Shown here: in pieces, positions 47,301 to 58,580 of the stretch | Layout: each line of letters opens with the position of its first letter | Position numbering within the stretch: position 1 is the first letter of the stretch | Position numbers and translations under genes: made by a program | The notes under the pieces: generated by a model | The model's database searches: none | What the model saw: only the letters and a program-made list of their open reading frames with translations | What the model was told of the DNA's origin: nothing | DNA from: Spirometra erinaceieuropaei | Lineage: Eukaryota > Platyhelminthes > Cestoda > Diphyllobothriidea > Diphyllobothriidae | Length of the DNA stretch: 64,000 nt | Reading direction: 5' to 3' | Assembly: GCA_902702965.1 (NCBI GenBank) | Contig: CACRXP010000016.1 | Location: 1,253,461 to 1,317,460, forward strand

Positions 47301-48006
47301 AGTAACCTCGTCACACAGATGGTGGATCGGTGGCTTCCTGCCTTTACCGACTTCTCCCACCAGTTGGCGGAGACTTCTGCTGAACTCTCCAAGAGTCGTA
47401 TGCACAATGAGCAACTGTCGAGACAGTTGCATGAGACCCAGACCCAATTGGACTCTGTGCGAGCGGACATAGAGCGTCTAAAAGGTGAGGAAAAAGCCAG
47501 AGAGCATTTACAGAAACAAACTGCACAATCCACTTCCTTGACCGATTGGAAGGCTGTCCAGGATTCTCTCAACGAGGTCACGGCCTCCCTCCGCGAGTTG
47601 CGACAGTGGTTACCGGCTCTGGTTTCTAGGTCAGTGCAGAGCGCTGTGGAGGCCAGCCTCCTAGCCTCCAGTCTGCCACCTACAAGGCTACCGCCGCCGC
47701 CGCCGCCAACACAACCGAACATGCCGTCAGATGCTGTGCCCGCACCCTTGCAGTCCGGCTGGTTCCCGTCTGCCGCCCCGACCGCCTCTTGCCCACCAGG
47801 CGAACACCTCTTTCCCCAACTCGTCTCGGCGGCGGCCGCAGCCGCAGCGGCAGCCGCCTCTGCTGACAGCCAACAACGCGCTCAGCTTGCCCTAGCCATG
47901 GCAGCTCTACAGCAGTCGGCCCAGCCACCGCCACCGCAGATACCACCACCGCCGCCGCCACCAACAATGCCGATTCCCTGTCTGTCGCCGCAGCTCCCCT
48001 TTACCG
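47301..48006 (+). CDS. RanBP2: RanBP2/Nup358-like nucleoporin, coiled-coil and Pro/Ala-rich exon H
   Basis: The acceptor TTTTTTCTCCTTCGTTAG precedes SNLVTQMVDRWLP. Residues about 1-95 of the exon form a coiled coil (SHQLAETSAELSKSRMHNEQ, then LDSVRADIERLKGEEKARE). A Pro-rich run (RLPPPPPPTQPNMP), a poly-Ala run and a second Pro run (PPQIPPPPPPPTMP) follow. The exit donor is ACCG|GTACGT at 48007, phase 1, matching exon I. These segments are typical of scaffold and linker regions and are not diagnostic alone. The exon is assigned to the nucleoporin because it splices in frame to exons I and J, which carry the family domains. Confidence 0.83.
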
Positions 48007-48529
48007 GTACGTGAAGTCCTATGGCTTTCGTCTGTCAGATTGGGCTTGTGTTTTGAGAAGCTGACTAGTGGACTGGAAAGTCAGGCTGCATTGGCGCCGT
48101 CGTAGCGTAACCTCCAGCAGTCTCACTCATGTGAGATGCATGCCGCAAACCTCCTGTTGAGTGAAATCCTGGGGCTTGTGCTTGGGGGGAAGGGGGCAGG
48201 TCGTGTATGTGGCACGCGCAGACGGGGTCACTAGTTATGTCAACCACTGCACACCCATTCCTCGCACTAGGCAACTGACCGACCCGGACGGTGTCTGGGG
48301 TCTGGGAATGAGAATAAAGTGAGTTCAACGACTCAGCGCATTTTCCCCACTCTAAACAATCAGACGCGCTTGAAGCGATCACAGTGCGCTAAACGCCGTG
48401 GTTTAGATGGTTGCTAACCGATGGCCCAACGTCTGTTTGTATGGAGTGGCTGACTGATGGTCTGAAAGTCGGACTGCAATGGATCCTTCCTAATGTGGCC
48501 TTCATGGCACTCCCACCTAGTGGGATCGA

Positions 48530-48860
48530 AGCTGGGTGTGGCGGCACGCCTAGGGGTGGCTCCGGCCGCCCCAGTGGTCGCTCTTGTTGTTGTGGGTTAA
48601 AATCCCGGCCAAGTGTTTGTTGTGGACCAGTGGGGTGGGGTAGTACGCCTAGGCGCGGATCCGGCCGTGCCATCCACCTACACTCTCTCGCGCCTTCGGT
48701 CTTTTTGACTATGTCTTAACACTGGGCCCAGGTGAGGGAAGAGAGGGTGCGGCAGGCGCTTTGCAAGTCTGCCGCCATTTTAAAATAATTCACGCACAAG
48801 TCACCGTGCCTGCTCTCACCCTGCTGTGGACACACGACAGTCAAACTGTCGTCGGGCTTT
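48530..48860 (+). repeat. Dispersed repeat family A, copy with duplicated middle block
   Basis: The GGCACGCCTAGGGGTGGCTC and AGTACGCCTAGGCGCGGATC blocks are present in succession, then ATGTCTTAACACTGGGCCC and TCACCGTGCCTGCTCTCACC. Confidence 0.8.
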
Positions 48861-48944
48861 AAACTGAACTGTCAGACTAGGTCGTATCAGCCCTTCACAA
48901 TGCTGGCTCGAAAGCGAGTAGTCTACTTAGGTACTATTTCATCA

Positions 48945-49010
48945 GACCTAAAAAGCCAGAAATGGCCATTCCAGTCTCTCTCGTCCTTGTCGGTAATGCT
49001 ATTCTACCAC
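48945..49010 (-). mobile_element. tRNA-core inverted-repeat element, terminal fragment
   Basis: AGCCAGAAATGGCCATTCCA, then GTCTCTCTCGTCCTTGTCGG, is the right terminal repeat of the element at 60740-60982. It creates a misleading open frame running into exon I. Confidence 0.75.
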
Positions 49011-49061
49011 TTGTAATCACTTCTCTGAGCTTCTTTTCTCATTCTCCCTCCCTACCCCAAG

Positions 49062-49441
49062 GTGCCCCTGCTGCTGCCGCCGCTGGAGACAAGGCTGCCG
49101 TCGAGCGTTTCAGTCTGTCCCAACCTCCACATCAGCCCGCAATCACAACAGCAGCCCCTGCTCTGCGTGGCCCAGCACCACCTTTCGTCGGCCCGCAGCT
49201 GCCCTTTGGCTCTGGCGCACCCTTTGGCACCGGAAGTGGTTCTCCCCTCCGTGGCGCCTCCACTGAACTCCCTGGCGTGCGGCCGTTTGTGCCACCCGTC
49301 GTTAAACCGCCCATTTTCTCGGTTCCTCCACAGTCCGAAACCGGTACCGTCCTGAAACCTGCCCAGTTTAGTTTCCCGCCAAAATCAACTGCTGCTACTG
49401 GGCAACTATCCTCCCTGCTGACAGAATCCCCACAGAAGAAG
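49062..49441 (+). CDS. RanBP2: RanBP2/Nup358-like nucleoporin, exon I (FG/PF-rich linker)
   Basis: The acceptor CTCCCTCCCTACCCCAAG enters in phase 1, completing the Gly codon from exon H. The protein is low-complexity and phenylalanine-spaced (PPFVGPQLPFGSGAPFGTG, PAQFSFPPKST), like the FG-type segments of nucleoporins that bind transport receptors. The open frame ends in the intron at 49493. No GT donor fits the required phase 0, but AAG|GCATGT at 49442 does, implying a GC-AG intron. The open frame running in from 48962 is not exon: it is the terminal repeat of a dispersed element. Confidence 0.82.
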
Positions 49442-49550
49442 GCATGTCTCTTCTTTCCATACTGGCAGTCTCTCTCTTCCCTTGTTTGCTGATATGCGAA
49501 GTTTATGTACCAGTGGAAGCGAATATGCGTATCCCAGGTTCTTGTTTTAA

Positions 49551-50046
49551 AGAAGATGAACACACCATCTCTGGGGCAGTAGGTGTATTAGTCTGAGCTT
49601 TCGGTCTCGTACAGGAGGCCACCGTCAGAGACTGTGAGAATGCGGCATAAAATGAGCAGTTGTTGTAGTCAAGCCATGAAGGGGGGAGGGGAATATGATT
49701 GTAGAGGGTGGTATTCGCGATAAGCTGTCCCACGCCGTCTCACGGCGGCGCGACTTCGTGCACCCTTGGCTGAAAATTGGGTCTCACCTCTTGGCCGCGG
49801 GAACGGAGCACGTGATAGCAGGGGGGCATGTCAACGTGTCTGTTGATAGAGTTTGTGTCAGACACCCAGGCCTCCAACAGTTCTCGCCCTGTTTTGTTGC
49901 TGGCCCGCGCTACTATCCGCGTGCTCGCGAAGTTGAATTCGTGGCCTTCCTGCAGGGTGTGAGTGGCGACTTGAGACAACGGGTCGCCCCTCCTGACCGC
50001 CCGTTTATGCTCACCTACTGTCCCAGAGATCGTGTGTTCATCTTCT
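49551..50046 (-). mobile_element. Penelope-like element remnant bounded by inverted ends
   Basis: The end at 49551-49585 (starting AGAAGATGAACACACCATCT) is repeated inverted at 50012-50046 with 2 mismatches in 35. Between them the minus strand carries the tail HTLQEGHEFNFASTRIVARA, then LLEAWVSDTNSINRHVDMPP, matching the part after the GIY-YIG domain. A hammerhead-like stretch lies at 49585-49630. It sits in the GC-AG intron between exons I and J. Confidence 0.78.
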
Positions 50047-50149
50047 ATGTACTAGTGTTTGAAAGTGGATTGTCCAGTGGTCAGCCTAATGGTGCCAGTG
50101 GTCACCCCAAGCTCTCGAGGGCTGCAGGACGGAATACTGGAGGTCCAAG

Positions 50150-50350
50150 TCCACTCAACTGAGCTCATTGTGAGAGAGGGAGAGAATCGTTGCAAGGCCA
50201 TCTGAGTCACTTTTCTTCGATGTTCTGAGACATCCTCGTGACGATTGTGAACTGTCTTTCGTGTAGAAGTCGGGGTACTTCGGTCGAAGGATAATCCCCA
50301 GACAACGGTGGTCAAACACTCCCTTTTCACTAATTTTCCACTCACACACA
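50150..50350 (-). pseudogene. RTE-like retrotransposon C-terminal fragment
   Basis: ISEKGVFDHRCLGIILRPKY parallels RKLEVFDHHCLRTILRVKF, and a later SHNELS parallels PPQELS. Confidence 0.55.
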
Positions 50351-50737
50351 GGAGGACTGGCTGGATGGATGCTCCGTGCACACTGTTGTTTGTCACAACG
50401 GGTGAAAGCCGATCGAACAGTCGTGATTTGGGTGACGATGTCCCTAAGGCACTCGAAACTGACCTCTCTTTTTTGATCCTGACTGCCATGAATCCCGGGA
50501 GTTCAACTCAAACCCACTTTGGTTTTTCTGACCTTGATGGTCGAAATCATTCACCCGTGACACTGTATTGTGTAAGTCATCATAGGTAGACGCCAGAAAA
50601 GCGGTATCGTCGCTTTATAAAGTGGTCAGCCAGTCAGGGGCTCAGATTCGCCATTCGCATAGCTGCCTGACGTTGGCTGGTGGTAAACAATGCTTATATT
50701 GTGGATTTTGATTAACATAGATGTTACCTTCTTCTAG

Positions 50738-51262
50738 GAAGTGACTACAAAGTCGCAAGTCGAAGAGGGCTTATCCGGTGTTTCTGCCACCGCCGTCACT
50801 GCCACCAGCAAAACATCCTTGTTCCCCACATTCACCCCAAGCTTTGGCGCCGCCGGTCCCAAGACAACTCAGCCATCATCGTCCCTCTTTGGTGGACTCA
50901 GTTTCTCCAAGTTTGGCGAGACTCCGGTGACCGCAGCCAAGACCTCACCCGCAAAACCCAGCCCTGCTAGCACTGAGCCTCAGAAGCCGCCGAGCACGCT
51001 GTCCGCGTCGGCAGACCAGAGCGGAGACGCACCAGAGGCCTTCGAACCCGCAGTCGACTTCCAGCCCTGCGTCGAGAAGCTGCCCGAGCTGGTGGCGCAG
51101 CGCACAGGCGAGGAGCAGGAGGAGCGCATCTTCTGCCAGCGAGCTGTGCTGCATCGTTGGGACCGAGAAGCTGGCGAGTGGAAGGCACGTGGCACCGGTG
51201 AGATCCATATCCTCGCGGATAAGGAGAAGAAGCAGTATCGCGTGGTGATGCGTCGTGACCAG
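50738..51262 (+). CDS. RanBP2: RanBP2/Nup358-like nucleoporin, exon J (start of Ran-binding domain 1)
   Basis: The acceptor GTTACCTTCTTCTAG enters in phase 0 and the donor CAG|GTGAGC exits in phase 0. A Ser/Thr/FG linker (SSLFGGLSFSKFG) is followed from 51041 by the first half of a Ran-binding domain: FEPAVDFQPCVEKLPELVAQ, TGEEQEERIFCQRAVLHRWD, EWKARGTGEIHIL and YRVVMRRDQ. These match the RanBD1 core motifs (FEPVVPLP, TGEEDEE, RAKLFRF, EWKERGIG, RLLMRREQ). RanBDs bind Ran-GTP and assist RanGAP-driven hydrolysis at the cytoplasmic side of the pore. The domain is interrupted here by a 5.5 kb intron that contains two repeat insertions. Confidence 0.94.
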
Positions 51263-52189
51263 GTGAGCCTGTCGGACTGTCTAATCAGTGTTTGAGTGTA
51301 GTCCGACATTCAGTCAACTTCTTCGCTCCTTTCATTGTTCACACAATAATGCCTTTTAGGGGGCAAGCTTCGTTCTCTGATTGTCAGTTCCGCCTTTACT
51401 GCAGACCGGGCTTTCATGCAATATAATGTTAGTGGGTTGTCACTACTGCCCTTCCCGTAACGAAGGTTTTCCTTGCCATGATTTTCGTAGATACCATAAC
51501 CCTACGTCAGTAGCGTTAATATATGCTCCCCAGTGACCGTCTCAGGATCTCCGCATGTCGGGGGAACAAGTTTGTGCGATCCCCGGGTGTCTTATGAGAT
51601 GGTGTGTTTGCTAAGGATCTAGTGCTTTGAGCAGTAAATTCAACCCCCCCCCCCGTGTTCTTCGCAACTTCTGTACACTGCCCACAATCTAAAACTCGCG
51701 GGTTGCCCTCATTGTCGTGTCTATTGAGTAGGCGACCAGTGCCGTCTGTAGACTGATCTGTAGCATCCTATCTGGCCGTGACTGGTCTCCACCGCCTCAG
51801 CTTGCCTAAATCAGATAACCGCGAGACCAGTTTCCGCCAGACTTTGCTTAACTCCCGTACCTTTAGTCATGTCGAGGCCATGATCCCGTGGACCTCATCT
51901 ATCCAGATATAGCAGTTGATTAGGCGATTGCTAGACACCCATGTTCCTTGCAGTTCTCCAATCGGGTCCTCATCACTTTGACCCATAATCCTGACGGTGT
52001 CAAGGTAAAACTGGTAGTCAGCACAGAAAACACGGATGCGCGCCAGACATTTCGAATGAGGCCTCTGGGCCGTCAGTTGATGCTCCTGTGTAGTCAGCTA
52101 TTTTTAGACGGCTTCCTCCAACGTATTTACATTCTTGACAAATGCACTGCGCCGGTGGCTACTCCTTTGGTTACTGCTGAATACTTCTC

Positions 52190-52560
52190 CACAACACGGG
52201 CTGCTCAACTCCGTGGGATCCGATCCAGGTTTGACGACACCGCCTAGGTGCGGCTCCGGCCGTGTCAGCCACCCTCTTTGCTGTTGGTTAAAATCCTGGC
52301 TCTTTCCTGTGTGGGACAGGTGTGGAGTGGAGTGCCAAAATGCGGGCTCGACCGTACCATCCTCGTGCGGCCTCCCCCGCTTCCGGTCTTGACACCGGGT
52401 CCATGTGGGGGAGGAGGAGGAGGGGAGAGTGCGGTAAATGCAGTGTAAGTTTACATTCACTTTAAACTAATTCACGCGTAAGTCACCGTGCCTGCACCCT
52501 CTTGTGGAGCATACAGTGGACGTCGTCGGCAACGATGGTCTAACTATTCATACAACCTTT
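52190..52560 (+). repeat. Dispersed repeat family A, middle and 3' blocks
   Basis: ACACCGCCTAGGTGCGGCTC, GGTCTTGACACCGGGTCCAT and TCACCGTGCCTGCACCCTCT, in the intron that splits RanBD1. Confidence 0.8.
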
Positions 52561-52564
52561 TGTA

Positions 52565-53520
52565 TCGCAGCCGGTAGTTAAGTGCTTAAATGTGCTGTGC
52601 CTGTCAATTCATAAAGTCGGATAAGGACGCGCCTAAGAGGGCGATTCGATCCCCACTGCTTAATTTACTCAAGCCTTAAAGTACGCGACTACGCCATAGT
52701 TCCACAGTTGCAAGCGACGAGATTCAACATCGTCCCCTGAGGACGCAGTAGTAGGTTGTGCGTGAATTTTTTTCATCAGACCAACTCTGGTAAAGGGGCG
52801 CCCGCCGGTCGTCTTACGAAGCATTCTTGCGCCGTTGTGCCTTAGGGCCGAATCTAGGACCTACCTCTATCCCTACATCGACCCTGTCCCCTGGCAATAC
52901 AAAGTCTAAGCTGCTGGGCTTTTTCGTGGACAGAGTGGCTAATAAGGTTAGATAGCCTGCCCGCACGTGCCACTAGTCACCCGATTCGTAACCACGTCTG
53001 ACATAGGCCGCAAAGATCTTAAGGACATCCTAAGGGCCAGGCGCAGATGTCACACCAAAAGGTTTGAGTTCCTGGGCCCTCAAGACCCGTCTTTCGAGGT
53101 TTGGAGAATATCCTGAACCATTTGCCACTAAGTATACACGTCAGTGCCCTCTCCATCATATTGACCTTCAGGAGGCAGTTCTAGCCTTTGCACGTTGCAT
53201 GCGTACCAGTCCATTTGACGGGAAAGTCCTTCAATGAGCGCCCGAACCGGCTGCTTTATTGCACAATTGTTTTGCCAAGTCTACTTTGGCAGATTTATTG
53301 GAAAGTCACCTTGTCCCAACCTGTTTGAGCATGCATTTGTGAAGAGAGTGGAGCTGTGCACGCGTCGAGGGTTATCGAGAAACAATCTGCTCTCACCGAA
53401 GAGCTTATTGAGTCAGTTGAAGCACATGCGAACAGCTAAAGGGCACGCCTTTGCGCAAAACAACGCCAGTGTTTACTGCTTTGGTGGTTTCTTCCACAAC
53501 ACGTACACATTTTAAGCACA
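52565..53520. other. Nucleoporin intron, no recognised feature
   Basis: No domain or described repeat seen. Confidence 0.45.
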
Positions 53521-53523
53521 ATA

Positions 53524-54519
53524 CAGTAGGTGGGCTAACTCATGAAATGTCAGCCGAAATTTCGAAATACGTTCCCGTTTCGAAAAGATTAATTAAGTAG
53601 ATTTGTAAAACTAATCATTTTGCAGCATAATTCTGTAATAATTCAGGTATTTTAGGCTGCCGACTTTCGAATGAACTTCTTTCCGGCTGCATACAAGAAC
53701 TGTACTCCGCAAAAAATGACTACTTAAGTAGCAGGCATTTGTCTCATGGATTTTCGATGCCCTTCAAAAGTCAACTATATTTCATGGAAAATATGCATAA
53801 ACATATGCATCCTTTCACCCTTTCCATAGGAAATTACGTCTTCTTCCAATTTTATACTCGAAGGAAGGATATTACTCGGTTTTTAACTTTTCCAATTCCC
53901 AAATAATTTTGGACCCGACCTGCTGTTACACTTGCATTCAGGGTTTCCAAACTACAGGTCGAATATTTTCCGTGTATGGAAAACCATACGTTTCCCTACG
54001 TTATTAAGAGGAGACTATATGGGTTTCATAAAATTTAGCACTGGATTTGAGCCGTATTGTTAACTTTGCAAGCCACACTAGTAAATGCAGAGACATGACG
54101 TTTTATGAATGGCCATTTCACGGTATTAAAAAATCGCATATTAGAAACTTTTTCAAAACCACATTATTATACCCTTCCTTTGAGTATAAAATTGGGAAAA
54201 AAGACACTATTTTCTACCGAATGAGCAAAATAACGAGTATTTTTATGCATGTTTTCCACTAAATATTGTTGGACTTCTAGGGACATCGAAAATCAGTGAG
54301 AAAAAGTCACGCTACTTATGTAGTCATTTTTAACAGAGTATGGTTCTTGCATGCAGACAGAATGAAGTTTATTCGAAAGCCTACACCCTGAGGTAACTGG
54401 ATCATTATAGAATTATACTGCAGGCCGATTTGTTTTACAACCCTACTTAACTAATCTTTTCGAAACGAAAACGCATTTCGGAATTTCCTTTGACATTTCA
54501 CGAGTTAGCCCACCTACCG
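53524..54519. mobile_element. Foldback/MITE-like element family 1, complete copy
   Basis: The left end is CAGTAGGTGGGCTAACTCAT and the right end ACGAGTTAGCCCACCTACCG, flanked by TA on both sides. About 375 bases on each side are mutually inverted at roughly 80 percent by eye: GACTACTTAAGTAG and GATTTTCGATGCCC recur in mirror order on the other arm. The centre is about 240 bases. Confidence 0.87.
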
Positions 54520-54529
54520 TATAGCGATA

Positions 54530-56750
54530 ATACTTTGACAATACTCAACTAGGTCACTGCGGAGGGCCTTAACCTACAGCTGCACCTAGCTGTCCCCAAA
54601 GTGCTTTTTGGAATAGAGCAGGGGGTGAAAAACCAACTTCGATTTCTAGCCGGAGCTGTGGGGCCGGGAAATTCAGAACGGATGCCACTCACGTGACGGG
54701 TATCGTAAGGGGTGGGGCTAGATTCCTTTCGGTGCTCGGAGTGTGGGTTGCTCACAAGCCTGACTCCATTCAGCTGTCTGGTAATGCCCTCAAATGACTC
54801 GGCAGAAGTAGCCGGAACCGCAACTGCTTTCGAGAAACCAGAAGGCAGCTACGGACTGCGCAGGCGCTTCAGCTGACAGCGTGGAGGAAGTTATTGCTGC
54901 AGGTCTCTTGAACCTAGAGGTGTCGGCAGCACGACCTGGTTATCGTGCATTCACACTATCCTAACCACACCACGTGGGGTCGAACAGGGGCTTAGTGGCT
55001 TCGCATCCGCCTGACGAGAGGTCAGCCAGTCTAGAAAAGGACGCGAACGCGGAGGGCACTAATTACCGTTAGACAGGACACGTAATGCGCGCACGTTGTG
55101 GGCTTTGTAATGAGGACTATGTACTGTACTTGCCAATCCTTGCTGATGGTCAGTTGAACTTGCTCGTTGAAAGGTCGAGTCCTAACTGAATCTGCCACAG
55201 TTAACGCCGCATTCCCCCGTAGACCCTGTGTATTCTTGCGGGGAAAAAACCGAGTCACATCAGAGCTCTAGTGGTATTTAGGATGGATCCCTCTGCCTTA
55301 GCTGCTAGTAATGGCTTAATTTACTGTCTAATAGTTTCGTTGAGAAATAACAGGCGGAGAAATGTTTTTGTTATGAGACAGCTTGTTGGCCATTCAGCAT
55401 TTCAGGTCGTCTGAAACACACAAAAATGCCAATGTCCACCAGGGTGCGAGTTCCGAGCAGTTGTTCAGAAGAAGTATGGTCGATAGCTGAAACGACGTTC
55501 TACATTTTCTCCGTATTTCTATTCTCTTTCGCCTCCAAAAGGCATTTCAAACGTGGATCTGGAATGCCTGAAAATGAAGCCCTTGCATTAGTGGTCGACT
55601 TATTCCACGTAACAGAATCTCGGCGTTGGTCTGCGTAATGAACTTTGCGTTTCTCATACTACTGCTACCACGGCAGTAGCGAGAGCTGTTTGGACGCCAG
55701 AAGCGAAATGTGCCAAGTAATTTCTGATTTACCTCATCGCAGACCTTGCTGAAACTGCCGCAATCACATGAAAGTGGCACTCGACAAAGTGTGGACGATT
55801 CTGTTTTGTCTGGGGCCACTGACCTAGAACTCTCTCAGGTACATCAGGGCTTGCGGTTAGGCTATGGCAAAAGGATGGCGGCAGATAAGCCAGTAATGGC
55901 TAGCCGAACTCCCTTTTTATCCGCAACCGTTCTATCATCAGCCTGACGTAGGTGAGCCATGAGGGTTCTAAGTGGCAGCTTCTTTCATTTACATGGAAAA
56001 ATCGTACGTCCTTGTGAGTCGTTCCGTCTGCAAGCTGCCCCAGCGCATACTGATCTCCTGTGCGATGCACTGCCAGTTTACCGGGCTAGGACAGCCGTGA
56101 AGGAATCGTCGAGATTAATTAGAGGTAACCAGGTAAACAATTCGTCCGATGGGAAATTTGACGAACTTTTGGGACGGCTGGCCGTTGCTTGTCTGACAAG
56201 CTCACCGCAAACCGTTGACCGCCTGGCTTGACCAAGGTGCCGTCGATATCCACTGACTGCAGGCCAGGCAAACCAACCACAGGAATAGTTCGAAGTCTAT
56301 GATTTCACAATGCACTTCCGGTCTAGGCTGTAAAGAGTAAAATCCAAAGCGGTCGAAACTTCAGACAATTCTCAAGTATCCCCAAGGTCACCATATTCCG
56401 CGCACTTACCTGGTCAGAGGATCATTTGTGATCAAGCTGACTGGGATTCTGCATCTGTGTACTTCCGCTAGGTCACAACCACCTCCTTCAATTCACACTC
56501 TTCCGTTACCCCTGCGATCGCACCTCGGAGTCTTAACAGGTGCTAGCCTCGGCACAAAGATGAACGCTTATTTCAAATTTTTCGATTTTTTAAAACATCG
56601 ACTAATGAGCCCTTCTTCGTACCGTTAGATGACTGCTTTGCTAATCATTGATCTTAACTCTCTTCACTGCGTGACTTCTCTTTGCATGTAGACATATGCT
56701 TTTTCCTGACCTTGTGCTGTACTCTTTAGCCGTCTGTTTCTTTCGTTTCA
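54530..56750. other. Nucleoporin intron, no recognised feature
   Basis: Open frames at 55426-56231 are short and carry no domain I recognise. Confidence 0.4.
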
Positions 56751-56751
56751 G

Positions 56752-58377
56752 ATTAAGAAACTGTGCGCCAATCATTTCCTTGCCACAACCCTCAACTTCC
56801 GAAAGCACCCCCAGGATCCACGATACCGCATGTGGAGCGCTCGAGACTTTGCCCACATGGACATCGACGCCCCGTCCAACGAGGGCACCGACGAAGTCTT
56901 CATGATCTGCTTCAAGACTGCGGAGCTCGCCCAGGACTTTGAGAATGTTGTCCGATCCTGTCTTGCCCAGCTGGAGTCGCAGCCGACATCGCAGGATGCT
57001 ACTGGTAAATCCCTCCTGCCCCAGCCGCCCTCTTCGACGGCCAGCAGCAGCGGCAAGACGACGGCGACCACAGCCTCCAAGAGTGCTCTCGCCGCCCCTG
57101 CTCCGGGACTTGAAAAGCTTCGTGCTAAGCAAGGCTCCTGGGAGTGTTCTGTGTGCACCCTCTCTGTGGATGCCAAACTCACTGTCTGTCCGGCCTGTCA
57201 GGCCGTCAAGCCGGGTTCCCAAACTACCACTGCAAGCACCGCCGCCGCCGCCAGTACGACACCTTCTGGACTGGTGTTTTCCTTCAAATCCGCAGTCTCG
57301 CCTAGTGCTGGGGCGAAGCCGACCACTTTTCAGGCTCCCCAGACCTCCGGCACGCCACCCCCTGCCTTCCGCTTCGGTGCTTTTTCGACACAATCAAGCT
57401 CCGTCTCCGGTGGCAGTCAAGCTACCTTCTCCTTTGGCGCCCCATCCCCCAGTAGCAGCGGCCAGACCAGCAGCATCCCCTTCAGCCTTTTCGGCTCCAA
57501 GTCGCAAACCAACACCCCTAAAACCGCCCCTGCGCCTACATCTACAAGCACACCGACAGCCTCTCCAGCAGGTGGTGGTGCATTTGCTGGCTTAAACCTA
57601 GCCGATGCCTTCCAGTCGGCGGCCAAGGGTGGCTTTACGTTTAGTCTAAAACCCGCCAGCAGTCCGAGCAAACCCAGCCCTGCGGAGGGGCAGGTAAACA
57701 CCTCGGAGGGGGGCACCACAGCCGTCGATGACAGCAACGAGGAGACGCCGACCGATCTGGACAGTTCACAGTTCAAGCCCCTCTTAGACCACTTGCCGGA
57801 GAAGATCGTTGTCCAGACAGGGGAAGAAGACGAGGAGATCGTTTTTTCTGCCCGGGCTAAGCTTTACCGCTTTGTGCCAGCTTCGGAGGGCAGTGCTGAG
57901 GGCTGGAAGGAGCGTGGGATAGGCACTTTGAAGCTGCTGCGCTCAGCCCCGCCCAATAGCCGCGTGCGTGTCGTCATGCGCAGAGACCAGATCCTAAAGG
58001 TCTGTTGTAATCATCCCATCACGGCAGAGATGAAACTTCGACCATTGCAACAACAGCGGACAGCAGCCACAACGCCCACACTCGCCTGGATCTGGTGGGC
58101 GGTCGACTTTGCCGAAACAGATGAGGGCGCTGCCGCAGGCGACAGTGGCCGCAAGGAGACCTTCTCTGTGCGATTCAAGACTCCTGAAGACTCGGAGGCC
58201 TTCCATCAGGCATTCATGGCAGCAGTGAAGGCTGCTGGTGGAGAGGATACCAAGTTGGAACCGCCCCGTTCCAGTTCTACACCCAATGTACCGGCCAAGA
58301 GCACAACCGCTAAGGATTCGAAGCAGAGCGAGGAGTCATCAGATGAATCCGATCTGGTGATTGTCGAGCAAAGTCCG
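56752..58377 (+). CDS. RanBP2: RanBP2/Nup358-like nucleoporin, exon K (RanBD1 end, zinc finger 1, FG region, RanBD2)
   Basis: This 542-codon exon is flanked by GTTTCTTTCGTTTCAG and CCG|GTACGT, phase 0 at both ends. It begins with the second half of RanBD1: IKKLCANHFLATTLNF, then MWSARDFAHMD and MICFKTAELAQDFENVV. A RanBP2-type zinc finger follows at about 57133-57219, WECSVCTLSVDAKLTVCPAC, with the W-x-C-x2-C-x10-C-x2-C pattern. An FG-rich stretch (VFSFKSA, FRFGAFS, FSFGAPS, FSLFGSK, GGFTFSL) precedes a complete RanBD2 at 57772-58236 (FKPLLDHLPEKIVVQTGEED, GWKERGIGTLKLL, RVVMRRDQILKVCCNH, WWAVDFAETDEG). An acidic/Ser tail (EESSDESDLVIVEQSP) closes it and resembles a SUMO-interacting motif (inference). 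No frame damage is seen. Confidence 0.96.
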
Positions 58378-58580
58378 GTACGTTGTTTTTCCCAACTTCC
58401 CATTAGTCTGAACCACCTGTTCAGCGTGACCGAAGAATTTTTATGATAGTTAAAAGTTCAGGGCCGTAGTCTGTTCTGCTGATGCCTTAACGACTCACCG
58501 ACACTCGGCAAGTAAAATACTTCGTAGCAGACTGGGGCATAGTCGGTCCGAGTAACTGTTACTTTTTTCGCCCCTTCAAG

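Noticed and set aside
47297..47967. Minus-strand frames rich in Val/Ala/Gly
   Set aside because: Antisense of the Pro/Ala-rich exon H.
48962..49061. Upstream extension of exon I
   Set aside because: The sequence is the terminal repeat of the tRNA-core element; the same words recur at 60933-60982.
55426..56231. Several medium plus-strand frames in the RanBD1 intron
   Set aside because: No domain, no phase relation to exons J and K, which splice to each other directly.
56641..57393. 250-codon minus-strand frame
   Set aside because: Antisense of exon K, whose plus strand carries RanBD and zinc-finger motifs.
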